64,000 nucleotides of DNA, from positions 124,001 to 188,000 of the forward strand of contig JAHDBD010000007.1 of the NCBI GenBank assembly GCA_020630575.1. The letters are read 5' to 3'. Below are positions 16,798-25,337 of the stretch, piece after piece. The notes beneath the pieces were generated by a model. That model was given only the letters and a program-made list of their open reading frames with translations. It searched no databases and had not been told where the DNA came from. A program made the translations under genes and the position numbers. This DNA is from Bernardetia sp. GTDB lineage: Bacteria; Bacteroidota; Bacteroidia; Cytophagales; Bernardetiaceae. Position 1 is the stretch's first letter. Every line of letters begins with the position of its first letter.

Positions 16798-19743
16798 CTA
16801 ATTTTGGATAATTAATTTTTGAGTAATAATTCCTTTTTGAGTTTTAATTCTGACTAAATACATTCCGTTTGAAGATCGTTTTAATTGAATATCAAAATTA
16901 GAAATAAAGGTATTTGGGATATTTTTTTGATACACTATTTGACCAATAGAATTATAAATTTCAATTGATTCTACTCTCAAATTCTGTGTTTCCAAACTAA
17001 AACTTCCCTGACTTGGGTTAGGATATAGATTTACTAAATCACTGACATTTTCATCATCATTGCCTAGCACGCCATCAAGAGATAAAATTACAGATATTGC
17101 ATTTGAATAATTCTCCCCACGACTAGCAGCATACGAAAGCCAATCACCATTGGCTTTTCTTTCCCAGCCTTTTCCTTCTTGTTTCTTTTCTGTAAAAATA
17201 GTGAATCTATTTAGACTTTCATATTCCAATTCTACACTAATAAAAAACTGTGAAGGAACACTTTGTGGTTCATCAAAAACGACTCTTGTAAACTGTCTTC
17301 TTCTAAAAATATCTCTATCTATAAGCGAATAAAGCACTTTTTGGCGATATAATTCTTCGTTTGGTTTTCCATCACTATCTACTGACCACATCACAACATC
17401 AAAAGTTGTATTGAGGTTTCTTATAGCTGCATCTGCGAAAAAAACATCGACAGCATATAGTTTACTAACAGAGCCAAAATCACTAAAATATTCAGCTTTA
17501 CTTATTGTATTTTTTTCATCGTGTCCTGCCAGTGGTTTATTATTTATTACTTCTGCTTTTAAATTTTTAGAGGTAATATTGCTTACTTTTTTTCCTTTAA
17601 TAACCTCAATAATATCAGTTTTTTTACTCTCTCTTGTGCCTAAAGGATTAGAAGATTGAAGAGTAACGTCATAAATTCCTTCCTGAGTAAATGAAATTTG
17701 GGGAGAAAGTCCACTTGCCTGCAATGTTGTATTTCCTTCGATTGTCCAATTAAAATCTATTCCAAAATCTGTTTGTGAAAAAAAATGAGCTTTTTCAGAA
17801 AGTAAAACCAAAGGGTAATTAATATCAAAATCAACAACTGGAGGCTGTAAATTATTAGTTTGACGAATATGCAAATTATCCAAATACAGATTATTATTAT
17901 TTGCTCCTATATTTCTGAATTTCACTTGCATAAAACGAGAACCTTCTTCTGCTTCTATATAGAATGTATATGAATTCCATTGAGCTGGTAATGGACTAAA
18001 GGTTGCTGTTTGATTAATTGCTGTTTGCAGCTCTTCTCCACCTTTTTTCCAAACGGTCAAAAATTTATTTCCTGCATCAGTAGTATAAGAAATCTCTAAA
18101 GAATCTGAAATTTTGTTTTTATCAAAACCATACGCAACATCAAAACGCACTTCAATAACACGGCTACTTGGTACTTTAATAAATGGAGATATAAGAGTGA
18201 GTTCTGCTTCACAAGAACGGTTGGTTTTATTACCAGCATAGATAGAAAATTCACTTGAACCATAAGAACCATCTGTAGAAAGTCTCCAATTTGTTATGTC
18301 TGTTCGTTCAAAGCTCCAACCTTCTTTAGTAAGACTTCTGTCTTCAAAATCTAATAGTGTTTCATTTAAAGCTGTTAGATTATCATCTATTACTTCAATC
18401 TGTACAGTTCTTGTTTTGTCTGCAACATCACCCCCAATAACTTTTAAAGTAGCTGTAAAATCACCTATTTGTGAATAAGTAACAGAAGGATTTTTTTCAG
18501 TAGATGTAGCAGGATTTCCTCCTTCAAAAGTCCATTCATAACCTTGAATTTGAGCATTTCCAGTAGCTATGGATTGATTATTAAATTTGATTTTTCCGTT
18601 TTTAATTACTCTTGTTTTTGAAGGTTCAAAAATAGAAAATACACTTTTACCTAGAGGATCTGCAACAGAAGAGGTTAAGAGTTCTTTTCTGCGAGGCGAA
18701 ATTTCCAAAACAGCTTGCATGCGCTCTACTTGGTCAGCTGTAAAGAGTGTCATACATCTATCGTCAGTGTATTCCATAAAGTTTTGTGTCATTACTATTT
18801 TGCCTGCCTCACAAGAAGGTTCATTTAGATTACAACCTCTTTGTTTTTTTGAAGTATTGGGCGTGTCATCACAAAAATCATCTGTTGCACAACTCAATGG
18901 AATTTCTTCTCCCCACGTATGCAAAAGACCAAAAAAATGACCTATTTCGTGAGTGGCAGTTCGTCCTAAGTTAAATGGACTACCTTCAATAAGTTGAGGA
19001 ATGTTAGGCGTTTTTTCTATTGAGCCAAAGTTTATATATCTAATAACTATTCCATCTGTATTTGCTTCTCCTTCATCTTCTTTTATCCCACCCAAACCAG
19101 ATAAATTAGGAAATTGTGCATAACCAAGTTGATCATATTTTGTTACCCAAATATTAAAATATTGATTTGAATCCCAAACAGTGTTAGGTTTTGCCAAAGC
19201 ATTAAATGTAAAGTCATTCCAACTTGTAAGGCAACCTTTTGAACGAGTAATTCCAACCTCTTTTAGAGGTCTTCCTTCTGGATCAACCGTTGCAGGTACA
19301 AACTCAATACTTGGGTTGGCAGCTACATCTTTAAAAATATCTAGCGTTTCGTCTTTATCAGCATTTCTGAAATTAAAATCTTCATTCAATACTTCTATTT
19401 GTCCATAAATTTGTGCAGCCGAAATATTTGCTCCTTCTCCTATTGGTTCTCCATTGTGGATTACATGAATAATAATAGGAATTCTATAGGTAGACTCTGT
19501 TTTTTCTACTTTATGCAGTGAAGGATTATTTTTTTGAGCTTCTTTTTTCTGATTGATATATTTTTTGAGCTTCTTTTCAAAGGCTTCACTTCCACCTGAT
19601 TTCCCTTTATTTTGTAGATACTGCTCTGTCTCGAAAGTTTGGCAAGTTCGTTGTGAAAATGCTTCAGAGCAAGAAAATAGAAATAAACTATTTATTAAAA
19701 TAAAACAAAGTAAGAATGTTGATAAAAAATTGGTCTTCATCAT
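16798..19743 (-). CDS. Secreted M43-family metalloprotease with PKD domains and type IX sorting tail
   Basis: Exported zinc protease of the pappalysin-like M43 family. The start is set at the tandem ATGs at 19743/19740, because the signal peptide (KTNFLSTFLLCFILINSLF, cut near AFSQ) begins there; an upstream in-frame start at 19809 would add an extra hydrophobic segment. The zinc motif HEIGHFFGLLHTWGE is complete. It is followed by a Cys-rich segment (CATDDFCDDTPNT), the FMEYTDDRCMTLFT Met-turn region, two PKD-like domains (EWTFEGGNP and NWTIEGN) flanking a jelly-roll region, and a C-terminal type A sorting domain (NLYPNPSQGSFSLE to TQKLIIQN). It should be secreted by the type IX system, linking it to the gldN genes. 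Confidence 0.93.
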   Translation of the reverse strand: MMKTNFLSTFLLCFILINSLFLFSCSEAFSQRTCQTFETEQYLQNKGKSGGSEAFEKKLKKYINQKKEAQKNNPSLHKVEKTESTYRIPIIIHVIHNGEPIGEGANISAAQIYGQIEVLNEDFNFRNADKDETLDIFKDVAANPSIEFVPATVDPEGRPLKEVGITRSKGCLTSWNDFTFNALAKPNTVWDSNQYFNIWVTKYDQLGYAQFPNLSGLGGIKEDEGEANTDGIVIRYINFGSIEKTPNIPQLIEGSPFNLGRTATHEIGHFFGLLHTWGEEIPLSCATDDFCDDTPNTSKKQRGCNLNEPSCEAGKIVMTQNFMEYTDDRCMTLFTADQVERMQAVLEISPRRKELLTSSVADPLGKSVFSIFEPSKTRVIKNGKIKFNNQSIATGNAQIQGYEWTFEGGNPATSTEKNPSVTYSQIGDFTATLKVIGGDVADKTRTVQIEVIDDNLTALNETLLDFEDRSLTKEGWSFERTDITNWRLSTDGSYGSSEFSIYAGNKTNRSCEAELTLISPFIKVPSSRVIEVRFDVAYGFDKNKISDSLEISYTTDAGNKFLTVWKKGGEELQTAINQTATFSPLPAQWNSYTFYIEAEEGSRFMQVKFRNIGANNNNLYLDNLHIRQTNNLQPPVVDFDINYPLVLLSEKAHFFSQTDFGIDFNWTIEGNTTLQASGLSPQISFTQEGIYDVTLQSSNPLGTRESKKTDIIEVIKGKKVSNITSKNLKAEVINNKPLAGHDEKNTISKAEYFSDFGSVSKLYAVDVFFADAAIRNLNTTFDVVMWSVDSDGKPNEELYRQKVLYSLIDRDIFRRRQFTRVVFDEPQSVPSQFFISVELEYESLNRFTIFTEKKQEGKGWERKANGDWLSYAASRGENYSNAISVILSLDGVLGNDDENVSDLVNLYPNPSQGSFSLETQNLRVESIEIYNSIGQIVYQKNIPNTFISNFDIQLKRSSNGMYLVRIKTQKGIITQKLIIQN

Positions 19744-19921
19744 AGCTATATTTAGAAATATCAAAATTAGAACAGAAATAATAGAGTGAAATAGGTAGTA
19801 AAAGTACAAAAAATAAGCAAAAATAGTATGTTTCTTTATGTATTTATTATGAGGACTCGACTAAGTAAGATTTGGTTGCATTTAAGAATTAAAAAAATAA
19901 CCTAAATCAAACAGTTAGTTT

Positions 19922-22720
19922 TTACTCTGTTCCTAACATTTGGCGCATCACTCGTTTTTCTAAACTAAGAAGCGAAGTGTCATTTGGAGCAAGAAGAAGA
20001 GCGTTAATTATTTTTTCATAAGCCTGTTTATCTTTGTTATTGTCCAATAAATATACAGTTTCTTGTTTCATTTTATTTACTTCTAGTTTTACATACTCAT
20101 CCAAAACTTCTAAATGTGTTTTGACTAAAGCAGAATTGTAATCAATCGAATCAGCTTGTTTGTAGTAGTTGTATGCACGTAAAAATTGTTTTTTCTTAAA
20201 GGCGTTTTCGCCATCTTCTACCAATTTGAAGAAAGTTTCTTTCTTTGGGATAATAGTTTCTATTTCTTTTATTTCTTGATTTACTTTTATAGTCTGACTT
20301 GAATCTGCAAAATCTAAAGCAATCTCATAGTTTTTTATTGCTTCATCATACTTAGTAGAAGATTTTTGATAGTTAGCTGTTTGAAAATAATTTTGAAATT
20401 TTAATGCTTTTTCTTTCTCGTTGGTTCGTATCAAGGAATCTTGGGCTATTTCTAAAGCTCTTAATTGAGATTTATTTTTCATATTTAATGAGTGTACCCA
20501 AAGCCCTAAGCCACAAGCACCTAAAAGTGCAATTACGGAAAGAGTAAGTAAAACACGCAATCTCAAAATTGTTTTTTCTTGTTTTCTTTTTTGTAATGCA
20601 ACCGACCTTATACTCTCTAAAATAAATTCTTTTTGAATAGGAGTCGAAGTCGGAATCTTATTATGTTTTTTGCACTCCTCTAACCAGTTTTCAGCAATAG
20701 CAAGTTCGTTTCCTATCAAAAGAAAAGCATAATTTTTTTCATTTTTATTCCATTCTAAGGCTTTTTGTTGGTATTTTGAATGCTTTTGTGTGTGTTCTCG
20801 GTCTGTGTTTAGTGTTCTTAGCAGTTCTCTAAATTGCTGTCCATTATCAGTATTGATGTCGTTTTGTAATCCATTTTTAGAAAAATCTATCCATTGAATA
20901 TGGCTAGGAAAATAACTAGGTATTTCTTTCACAGCTTGAAAGCGAACTAAAATAATCCGTTTTCCCATTGATAAAGCATGAAGGACTTCATCTTTACAAT
21001 AAGGAGAAGAAATGGAAGCAGGAGAAAGAATAAATAAGAAATTATCTGAAGTTTCGATGCCATTTTTTATTTCTAAGCCAAAATCTGAACCAGCAGGAAT
21101 ACATTCTTGATCAAACCACGTTGTTCTGCCATTGAGTTGAAGTTCTTCGTTGAGCCAACGAGCAAAATCGCCATCTGTACGAGAATAGGAAATAAAAACT
21201 TCACTACTAAGTGTTCCTATTTTGGTAATACTTTCCTCAATGAATTTTTCGTGTAAGTCAGTAGGTGTGTTTAATTTTGTATTTGTGGTATTGTTTCCTT
21301 GCAATTTACCTTGATTAAGCCACGTTTGAGCCTTTTCTAAATTATGTCCACGCAATAAAATGGCATCGTTTTGATGTTGTTCTTCCCATTTTAAAGCCTG
21401 TGCAAGATAGCGTTTATGATTTCTGTAATAGTCATAATTGTCCTCAACAATACAGATAAGCTCATTCAAATCTTTTTCAAAGTCTAAATTATCTGTAAAA
21501 TTATCTTCTGTTCGGTTATCTGTCAAGTCAATGTAAGAGGAAGAAAGCAAACGCAATTCCTCTGGTAATTGGTCTATATTGACTTCTTTTGCCAACACAA
21601 CAATAATTCTTTTATGAAAAGTAATTGCAAAACGGAGTTCTCTCAAACACTCTGAATTTTGAACAGCAGCAGGCGAAAGCACAAAAACAAAATTATCAGC
21701 GTGAGCAATTTGTTCTTTTATTTCTTCTGAATAAGTAGAAGTATCAAATCCTTTTTGCGTTTCTCTATGTATCGAATTATTAGGCAAGACAACTGTAATT
21801 CCCGCTTTTATTAATCCCTTTCTGATTTTTTCAGTTTGCTTTTTTTCTTGTGCTGCAAAACATAAGAAAATTTCTGACATCAAATTATCAGCATTTTTCT
21901 TTGATTCAGTAATAAATTCGCTATGTAAGACGGAAGGCAAACAGGGAGGCTGTTTGGGAGCAATAAAATCTTGAGTAAGCCAACTTTGTGCTTCTTGACG
22001 TTCTTTTCCTACTAATAAGAGATTGGTCTGTCTTCTATGATTTGACCATAAGAGAGCTTTTTGAAGTAATTCTGTATGAAGATAAACGTATTCTTTTTGA
22101 GTTTCAATGACTTTCAAAATACTTTCAAAACTATCTTCGAAACGATCAATATCTTTTCCAAAAACAGGAAGTGGATTTTCTTTTATAAATTCTATTTCCT
22201 GATGTTTTCGCCAACTGTTTTCATAAGTCAATTGCCAATTATAAAGCTGATTAATAGCATCTTCTGAAAGTTGCTGACGAGCGTGTACCCAATCAGTCTT
22301 GCCCAAAAGTTCATGCGAACGATTTAGAACATCTTTCTTAGAAAAAATAGGCAAAACATCCATTCCATTCGCCTCATAAAATTGAACCAAAACACTACGT
22401 TCTTCATAAGACAAAGGTGCATCTTTTGTATCAAAAATAACATTTTGATCAATAGGAATTATTCGTTTGCCTAACTTTCTAGCATATTCTAATTCTATCA
22501 AACAGTATGCAGAAGTAAGACAACGAGGAGCAAGAATAAGTATAAAATTATGAGCCGACTCAATTCCATGAGAAATACGTTTGGAATAGTCATCACCATC
22601 AGGAATATTGACTTTATCGAACCAAACTTCATAGCCTTTTAGCTTCAAAGATTGATAGAGTCGTCCGACAAAGCCCAAACTTTCTTTTCTTCCATACGAA
22701 ATAAAAGCATCTTTTGTCAT
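19922..22720 (-). CDS. Triple-TIR membrane protein with TPR-like tail
   Basis: 932 residues built from three successive TIR-plus-helix modules, then one membrane helix (about 720-745) and a C-terminal TPR-like region (about 775-930). TIR1 starts at residue 5 (AFISYGRKES), TIR2 at ~282 (diverged, IFLCFAAQEKK) and TIR3 at ~506 (VFISYSRTDGDFARWL). Each keeps a Cys-x-x-Glu pair at the position of the NADase glutamate (Glu76, Glu361, Glu578). Each TIR is followed by the same helical motif ending in W-L (residues 215-248, 434-468, 646-680) and a PT..L...FI.ES linker, as in TIR-WD40 proteins. TIR domains signal by self-association or cleave NAD in bacterial immunity (established). It is alone on its transcript. 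Confidence 0.88.
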   Translation of the reverse strand: MTKDAFISYGRKESLGFVGRLYQSLKLKGYEVWFDKVNIPDGDDYSKRISHGIESAHNFILILAPRCLTSAYCLIELEYARKLGKRIIPIDQNVIFDTKDAPLSYEERSVLVQFYEANGMDVLPIFSKKDVLNRSHELLGKTDWVHARQQLSEDAINQLYNWQLTYENSWRKHQEIEFIKENPLPVFGKDIDRFEDSFESILKVIETQKEYVYLHTELLQKALLWSNHRRQTNLLLVGKERQEAQSWLTQDFIAPKQPPCLPSVLHSEFITESKKNADNLMSEIFLCFAAQEKKQTEKIRKGLIKAGITVVLPNNSIHRETQKGFDTSTYSEEIKEQIAHADNFVFVLSPAAVQNSECLRELRFAITFHKRIIVVLAKEVNIDQLPEELRLLSSSYIDLTDNRTEDNFTDNLDFEKDLNELICIVEDNYDYYRNHKRYLAQALKWEEQHQNDAILLRGHNLEKAQTWLNQGKLQGNNTTNTKLNTPTDLHEKFIEESITKIGTLSSEVFISYSRTDGDFARWLNEELQLNGRTTWFDQECIPAGSDFGLEIKNGIETSDNFLFILSPASISSPYCKDEVLHALSMGKRIILVRFQAVKEIPSYFPSHIQWIDFSKNGLQNDINTDNGQQFRELLRTLNTDREHTQKHSKYQQKALEWNKNEKNYAFLLIGNELAIAENWLEECKKHNKIPTSTPIQKEFILESIRSVALQKRKQEKTILRLRVLLTLSVIALLGACGLGLWVHSLNMKNKSQLRALEIAQDSLIRTNEKEKALKFQNYFQTANYQKSSTKYDEAIKNYEIALDFADSSQTIKVNQEIKEIETIIPKKETFFKLVEDGENAFKKKQFLRAYNYYKQADSIDYNSALVKTHLEVLDEYVKLEVNKMKQETVYLLDNNKDKQAYEKIINALLLAPNDTSLLSLEKRVMRQMLGTE

Positions 22721-22787
22721 AAAAATAACATAATCTGAAATGATAAATTGAATTAGAGTGTAGCTAAAATACTAATTTTTATCTAGA

Positions 22788-23540
22788 TTATTTTTTCTGC
22801 ATTTTTAATTCTATAAGTTTGGTATATTTTACTACAGGATAAAAGGCAGAAAAGAGCGACCATATAAATCCTGCAAATCCGTTTAAGAAGCAACCTCTAA
22901 TAATATAAAATTGGATAAATGTAATAGGCAAACGAACTATTATCATAAATTTAGATTTACTTTTTCCATTCTCAATATATTCTTCAGATGCCAAAGTAGT
23001 ATAACGATTAAATTTATTGAAGTAATCATGTATATTTCTATAACTATAATGCAACATCTCATTTTTGAAATTGCTTATTTTTCCTTCTACTCTTATTGTT
23101 TCGTGTACTTTATCTAAAGTAACGCCTCCTTTATTTTTATTAAATAGTCTAAGACAAGGTATTTTTGTTTCTGAACTAATTCTTTTATCTAAAAAAATTA
23201 AGGTGCGTGGTAAGTTAAATGCACTCTCTTGTATAGTTTGTTGACTTAATACTTGTTGTATTTCATCTTGTAATTTTTTTGAAAGAACTTCATCAGCATC
23301 CATCGAAAGAATCCAATCATTTTTTGCCTGTGAAAAGGCAAAATCTTTTTGTGTACCAAAACCATCAAACTCTCTTACTAAAACTTTACAATTATATTTA
23401 GCATAAATTTCTTGACTTTTATCAGTGCTGCCAGAATCTACCACTACGATTTCATCACACCAAGTTAGAGCTTTTAGAGTTTCTTCAATTATATTTGCTT
23501 CATTGTAGGCAATCAAAACAGCACTTACTTTATGACTCAT
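22788..23540 (-). CDS. Family 2 glycosyltransferase (WaaE/KdtX-like)
   Basis: GT-A fold glycosyltransferase of the GT2 family. The nucleotide-sugar site is visible as VLIAYNEANIIEETLKAL, DEIVVVDSGSTDKS and SMDADEVLS (the DxD-like motif). The length (250 residues) and the WDEIVVVDSGS pattern match the subgroup that includes LPS-core glucosyltransferase WaaE. A C-terminal hydrophobic stretch (FIIRGCFLNGFAGFIWSLFSAFY) probably docks it on the inner membrane. The acceptor cannot be told from sequence. It lies 67 bases upstream of the triple-TIR gene on the same strand, so co-transcription is possible. Confidence 0.88.
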   Translation of the reverse strand: MSHKVSAVLIAYNEANIIEETLKALTWCDEIVVVDSGSTDKSQEIYAKYNCKVLVREFDGFGTQKDFAFSQAKNDWILSMDADEVLSKKLQDEIQQVLSQQTIQESAFNLPRTLIFLDKRISSETKIPCLRLFNKNKGGVTLDKVHETIRVEGKISNFKNEMLHYSYRNIHDYFNKFNRYTTLASEEYIENGKSKSKFMIIVRLPITFIQFYIIRGCFLNGFAGFIWSLFSAFYPVVKYTKLIELKMQKK

Positions 23541-23708
23541 AAGAAAAAGTATTCAAAATTTTCAGGAAATTTATTCTTTTTGAAGTTGTTGAAATAATAA
23601 ATAAACCTTATTCTGTAATGGAGATAAGGAAAAAGCTAAAGTACAAATTTTTATCTAATCTAAATCAACTTTTTTATCTTCATTTAGGTCTTTCTTATAA
23701 AAAAAGAA

Positions 23709-23749
23709 CAATACCGTTGTTGGTGTTTTAGCGACAGCGACACCAACAA
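23709..23749. repeat. REP-like hairpin repeat R1
   Basis: A 41-base element whose arms TTGTTGGTGT (23717-23726) and ACACCAACAA (23740-23749) flank a TTTAGCGACAGCG loop. The reverse complement of the element at 50091-50130 matches it with two substitutions and one indel. Confidence 0.75.
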
Positions 23750-23768
23750 AAAATAAATTTCTACAATT

Positions 23769-24938
23769 CTAATCTACCCACTTAAAAAAACGTTCCCACC
23801 GAACCCTTGCCCAATCTTTTATTCCATCTGCTGGTGTTTGAGAGTGATAGATAACTAAAGGCGTTCCGATAAGATGATCCTCAGGTACAAGTCCCCACAT
23901 GCGTGAGTCAGAAGAATTATGACGATTATCTCCTAATACAAAGTAATAATTTTGTTTGAAAATATAATTTTCAACAATTTTTCCATCAATCATTAATTTA
24001 TTATTAATTACTTCTACTTTTTTATTGTATTCGTAGTTTTTGATAATATTCTCGTATAAAAGTAGTGTTCCTTCATGCATAGCTATTGTGTCTCCTTTTT
24101 TAGGGATATAATACGAACCAAAATAATCTCTATTCCACCCTAATTTTTTACTATTTTCAGTCATTGAGTTATCAGAAATATCATTTTGTTCGAAAAATTT
24201 AGGTGTAATTTCTTCAATTCTCAAATCTTGTCGTAACTGATTGGCTTGTTTTGGAGTAGTATAAAGTAAATAGGTTTTTATTTGAGGTGTATCCTTAATT
24301 ACGTCTTCTACTTTTTTATTTCTTCCCTTTTTTTTCTTGCTTTTCTTGATATTTTTTATGCGTTTTACTTCTTTACTTTCTGTTTCGATTTCTTTCCATG
24401 TCTGTACATCGGTATGATGAAACATAGTTTCAGGCTTCTCACTTGTCTTGACGATATAACTAAGCTGCATATCGGAAGCATTGGGCTGCCATTCTCCATT
24501 CCTAAAAATATCTTGACGCATAATCTGAATTCTATCTCCTGCGACACCCACACAGCGTTTGATATAACAGGTTTTGTCTTCTATATTTTCAGCACTATCC
24601 AACGGATAGTAAAAAATAATTACTTCATTTGCTTCTACTTCTCTTAGTTTGGGTAATCTATCAGGTAGAAAACTAAAAACATCAATATCAAAACTAGCCT
24701 TTTTGGTAGCTGAATTTTGTTTTTTATGAGGAATCATTGCTCCAAAAGGAAGTTTGTTACAAACAATTTTGTCTCCTCGTAAAAGTGAACCCTCCATAGA
24801 GGAAGTAGGAATAATAAAATATTCTAAGGCAATTTGTTTTAATGCAAATAAAGAAATACAGATAAAGAAAAGAAAATAAAGGCGAAACCACCATTTTTTG
24901 GATTTTAACTTAATTCTATCAATTCTTTTAATTTTCAT
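23769..24938 (-). CDS. lepB: Signal peptidase I
   Basis: Type I signal peptidase (S26 family), which removes export signals at the inner membrane. One N-terminal membrane helix precedes IIPTSSMEGSLLRGD with nucleophile Ser47; the general-base Lys127 is in CYIKRCVGVAGD; the final box GDNRHNSSDSRMWG is intact. At 389 residues it carries an insertion of roughly 140 residues between the Lys box and the GDNR box, including a Lys-rich run (around residues 195-215). Large inserts there are common in Bacteroidota enzymes, but the basic run is unusual. It is transcribed towards the GT2 gene with R1 between them. Confidence 0.93.
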   Translation of the reverse strand: MKIKRIDRIKLKSKKWWFRLYFLFFICISLFALKQIALEYFIIPTSSMEGSLLRGDKIVCNKLPFGAMIPHKKQNSATKKASFDIDVFSFLPDRLPKLREVEANEVIIFYYPLDSAENIEDKTCYIKRCVGVAGDRIQIMRQDIFRNGEWQPNASDMQLSYIVKTSEKPETMFHHTDVQTWKEIETESKEVKRIKNIKKSKKKKGRNKKVEDVIKDTPQIKTYLLYTTPKQANQLRQDLRIEEITPKFFEQNDISDNSMTENSKKLGWNRDYFGSYYIPKKGDTIAMHEGTLLLYENIIKNYEYNKKVEVINNKLMIDGKIVENYIFKQNYYFVLGDNRHNSSDSRMWGLVPEDHLIGTPLVIYHSQTPADGIKDWARVRWERFFKWVD

Positions 24939-25337
24939 GGTAATTTTATAATAAGTAAGCAGCTATAATAATCTTTTTATTAAGACAGGATTTTTATTTT
25001 ATCAATATGTGTATCAACTTTAAGAGTAGTATAGGGAAGGAATTCTATAATTACTACTTATTTTAAAGAAGTGATACTTACTTTAAGCAGTTGCACAAAA
25101 CACGCCATAAATTCTATTAAAATTGATTAAAATTGATTTTTATTAAGTTTTTATAGAATATATTAATATTTGTCAAAATAATAGATTGTTTTGTGTTGTT
25201 TATACGAAATTTTATTCTGCGTGGTTGTTGTCTTGAAAAAGGATTTTTTGAGAATTATTTTATTTTTAGTATCTTAAACTAGGTTAAATTCCTATCAAAA
25301 AAATAACACCAAATTTACTTTCAAAATCTTTTCAAAA
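24939..25337. other. Divergent intergenic region
   Basis: Nearly 400 AT-rich bases between divergent lepB and the TPR-like gene. It contains the candidate promoter at 25247-25277. No gene or RNA element was recognised. Confidence 0.5.
25247..25277 (+). promoter_or_regulatory. Candidate Bacteroidota-type promoter
   Basis: TTTG at 25247-25250 and TATCTTAA at 25270-25277 are separated by 19 bases, fitting the TTTG/TAnnTTTG layout with two mismatches in the -7 box. The predicted leader before the ATG at 25338 is about 55 bases. Confidence 0.45.

Noticed and set aside
19744-19809. Upstream start for the M43 protease
   Set aside because: It would place a second hydrophobic stretch before a complete signal peptide.
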